NCBI RefSeq assembly: GCF_027579695.1
Contig: NC_083571.1
Span: 85,263,888-85,327,887, forward strand
Length of the DNA: 64,000 nucleotides
Reading direction: 5' to 3'
DNA from: Neoarius graeffei
Lineage: Eukaryota; Chordata; Actinopteri; Siluriformes; Ariidae
In this document: positions 62,834 to 64,000 of the stretch, piece after piece
How the letters are laid out: each line of letters starts with the position of its first letter
Position numbering within the stretch: position 1 is the first letter of the stretch
Made by a program: the position numbers and the translations under genes
The notes under the pieces: generated by a model
The model's database searches: none
What the model was told of the DNA's origin: nothing
The model's input: only the letters and a program-made list of their open reading frames with translations

Positions 62834-63063
62834 GGAACTGATTTCCAGGCATGGGTTTCCTAACAAACGTAGGCTGATTTTGACACCTTGAAAACTGCTC
62901 AAGTGCGCAGGAAAAAAAAAACTTTTGGCGATGGTGATGAACAACTGAAAACAACCGTTACGCTATATTAAAAATTTAGCGTAGCGGGGGGAAATTACCG
63001 TTGCGGTCTGAAATTTTAGCGTAGCGGGCCGCAACCATATAAAGCGCTGGCGAGAACCCTGCT

Positions 63064-63214
63064 AGTATAAACACTAGATAAGAACTAGACATAGACTAAA
63101 CACTCAAACAATATAAACGGTATAAACACTCTAGATATAAACTAGACATAGACTAAACACTCAAACAATATAAACAGTATAAACACTCTAGATATAAACT
63201 AGACGTAGACTAAA
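63064..63214. repeat. Minisatellite, continuation after two insertions
   Basis: The same units as 57501-59188 (TATAAACACTAGATAAGAAC and others). It starts with TATAAACAC, which continues the unit cut at 59189 by the Tc1 insertion. Confidence 0.92.
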
Positions 63215-63226
63215 CACTCATATATA

Positions 63227-63230
<4 letters not shown>

Positions 63231-63256
<26 letters not shown>
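63231..63256. repeat. (AC)n microsatellite
   Basis: About 13 AC units after a TATA-rich stretch. Confidence 0.95.
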
Positions 63257-63257
<1 letters not shown>

Positions 63258-63628
63258 AATTGGTTCAAATAACCAAACAGTCAAGGGCACTTGAGGTATA
63301 GCAGGTAAACATGAAATAAGCAGAATAAACAAACTAGCAGCTGTTAAGATGAGGTAGTGCGGAATAGTAATATGTCATATTTAGCAAAATTACTCGTGTC
63401 ATTTAGAAAAAGTGCTTTTTTGACCACAGGTAGCTCCAAAAGGGATGCACTTAAATCAATCTTTATACCATAAAACAAATATTTGGTTCCATATCATTGG
63501 AAACATAGTTAAGTTTAAATGTTGAATGCTAGTAAGTTTTCAGACTATTTTGATTAAATTAGTATGTAATTGTGTCAAAAAAATGTCCTCTCCAAGACAG
63601 CTAATTTTTCAATATAAAATAACATACA

Positions 63629-64000
63629 CTACCGTTCAAAAGTTTGGGGTCACTTTGAAATGTCCTTATTTTTGAAAGAAAAGCACTGTTCTTTTCAATG
63701 AAGATCACTTTAAACTAATCAGAAATGCACTCTATACATTGCTAATGTGGTAAATGACTATTCTAGCTGCAAATGTCTGGTTTTTGGTGCAATATCTCCA
63801 TAGGTGTATAGAGGCCCATTTCCAGCAACTCTCACTCCAGTGTTCTAATGGTACAATGTGTTTGCTCATTGCCTCAGAAGGCTAATGGATGATTAGAAAA
63901 CCCTTGTACAATCATGTTAGCACAGCTGAAAACAGTTGAGCTCTTTAGAGAAGCTATAAAACTGACCTTCCTTTGAGCAGATTGAGTTTCTGGAGCATCA
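63629..64000 (+). mobile_element. Tc1-like element, left end, cut by the window edge
   Basis: It starts CACTACCGTTCAAAAGTTTG, GGGTCACTTTGAAATGTCC, a terminal repeat that is very common in fish Tc1-like families. The leader continues to the window end; the transposase would lie beyond. Confidence 0.85.

Larger units (their letters stand above)
60626..63051. mobile_element. Inverted-repeat transposon at the right end of the Tc1 copy
   Basis: Ends TAGGGTTCTCACCAGGATTT and GCTGGCGAGAACCCTG. CTA occurs at both junctions, but a longer duplication is not visible. Sub-end sequences repeat TTAGCGTA(A/G)(T/C)GGG. It is 2.4 kb, contains no recognised transposase and includes a smaller palindromic element (62067-62411). 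The class is open (hAT-like ends, 3-bp duplication). Confidence 0.65.

Overview
This is vertebrate nuclear DNA, most likely from a teleost fish. The evidence is large introns with GT-AG boundaries, a multi-exon gene recognisable as SUCO, many copies of a DANA/V-SINE-like tRNA-derived SINE, and a dense mix of Tc1/mariner, hAT, Kolobok-like and Harbinger-like DNA transposons typical of fish genomes. I cannot name the species from the sequence.

The only host protein-coding gene I can support is SUCO (SUN domain-containing ossification factor) on the + strand. Thirteen coding exons lie between 2420 and 38570. Joined, they keep one open frame of 840 codons plus stop (2523 nt). They cover the end of the SUN-domain region, an acidic and Ser/Thr/Pro-rich spacer, a coiled coil, one transmembrane helix and a basic tail. 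The 5' part of the gene lies upstream of the window. The 3'UTR probably runs to about 41160, where an AATAAA is followed by a T/GT-rich stretch. Exons were placed by recalled similarity to vertebrate SUCO and by phase-consistent splice sites, not by any search.

Most of the rest is mobile DNA. Introns at 1-2419 and 2765-9773 hold hAT, Harbinger-like, SINE, Kolobok-like and mariner copies. The 10081-16521 intron holds two copies of a hairpin-ended repeat, a hAT remnant with a small THAP/SWIM-nuclease-like transposon inside it, and a possible Mutator- or Merlin-like element. The 19167-24462 intron holds a nested hairpin element and a 5'-truncated LINE. The 24551-27530 intron holds nested inverted repeats and a hAT copy. 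The 28515-31414 intron starts with about 745 bp of pure CT-type sequence. The 31471-38078 intron holds a Tc1 copy, a hAT copy and two further nested repeats.

From 41166 to 64000 I see no host gene. The stretch includes a Tc1 element nested in a hAT element, a Tc1 copy split by a SINE, a Tc1 copy with an inverted duplication of its transposase 3' end nested in a Kolobok-like element, and a second Kolobok-like copy in the opposite direction. It also has a hAT element with two very long internal hairpins, a 1.7 kb minisatellite interrupted by a Tc1 element and another repeat, and the start of a further Tc1-like element at the right edge. Many insertions can be ordered in time because target-site duplications are preserved.

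I did not find a clearly new gene system. The nearest candidate is a family of short elements carrying one recurrent N-terminal protein fragment, in one case facing a THAP exon (12210-13361).
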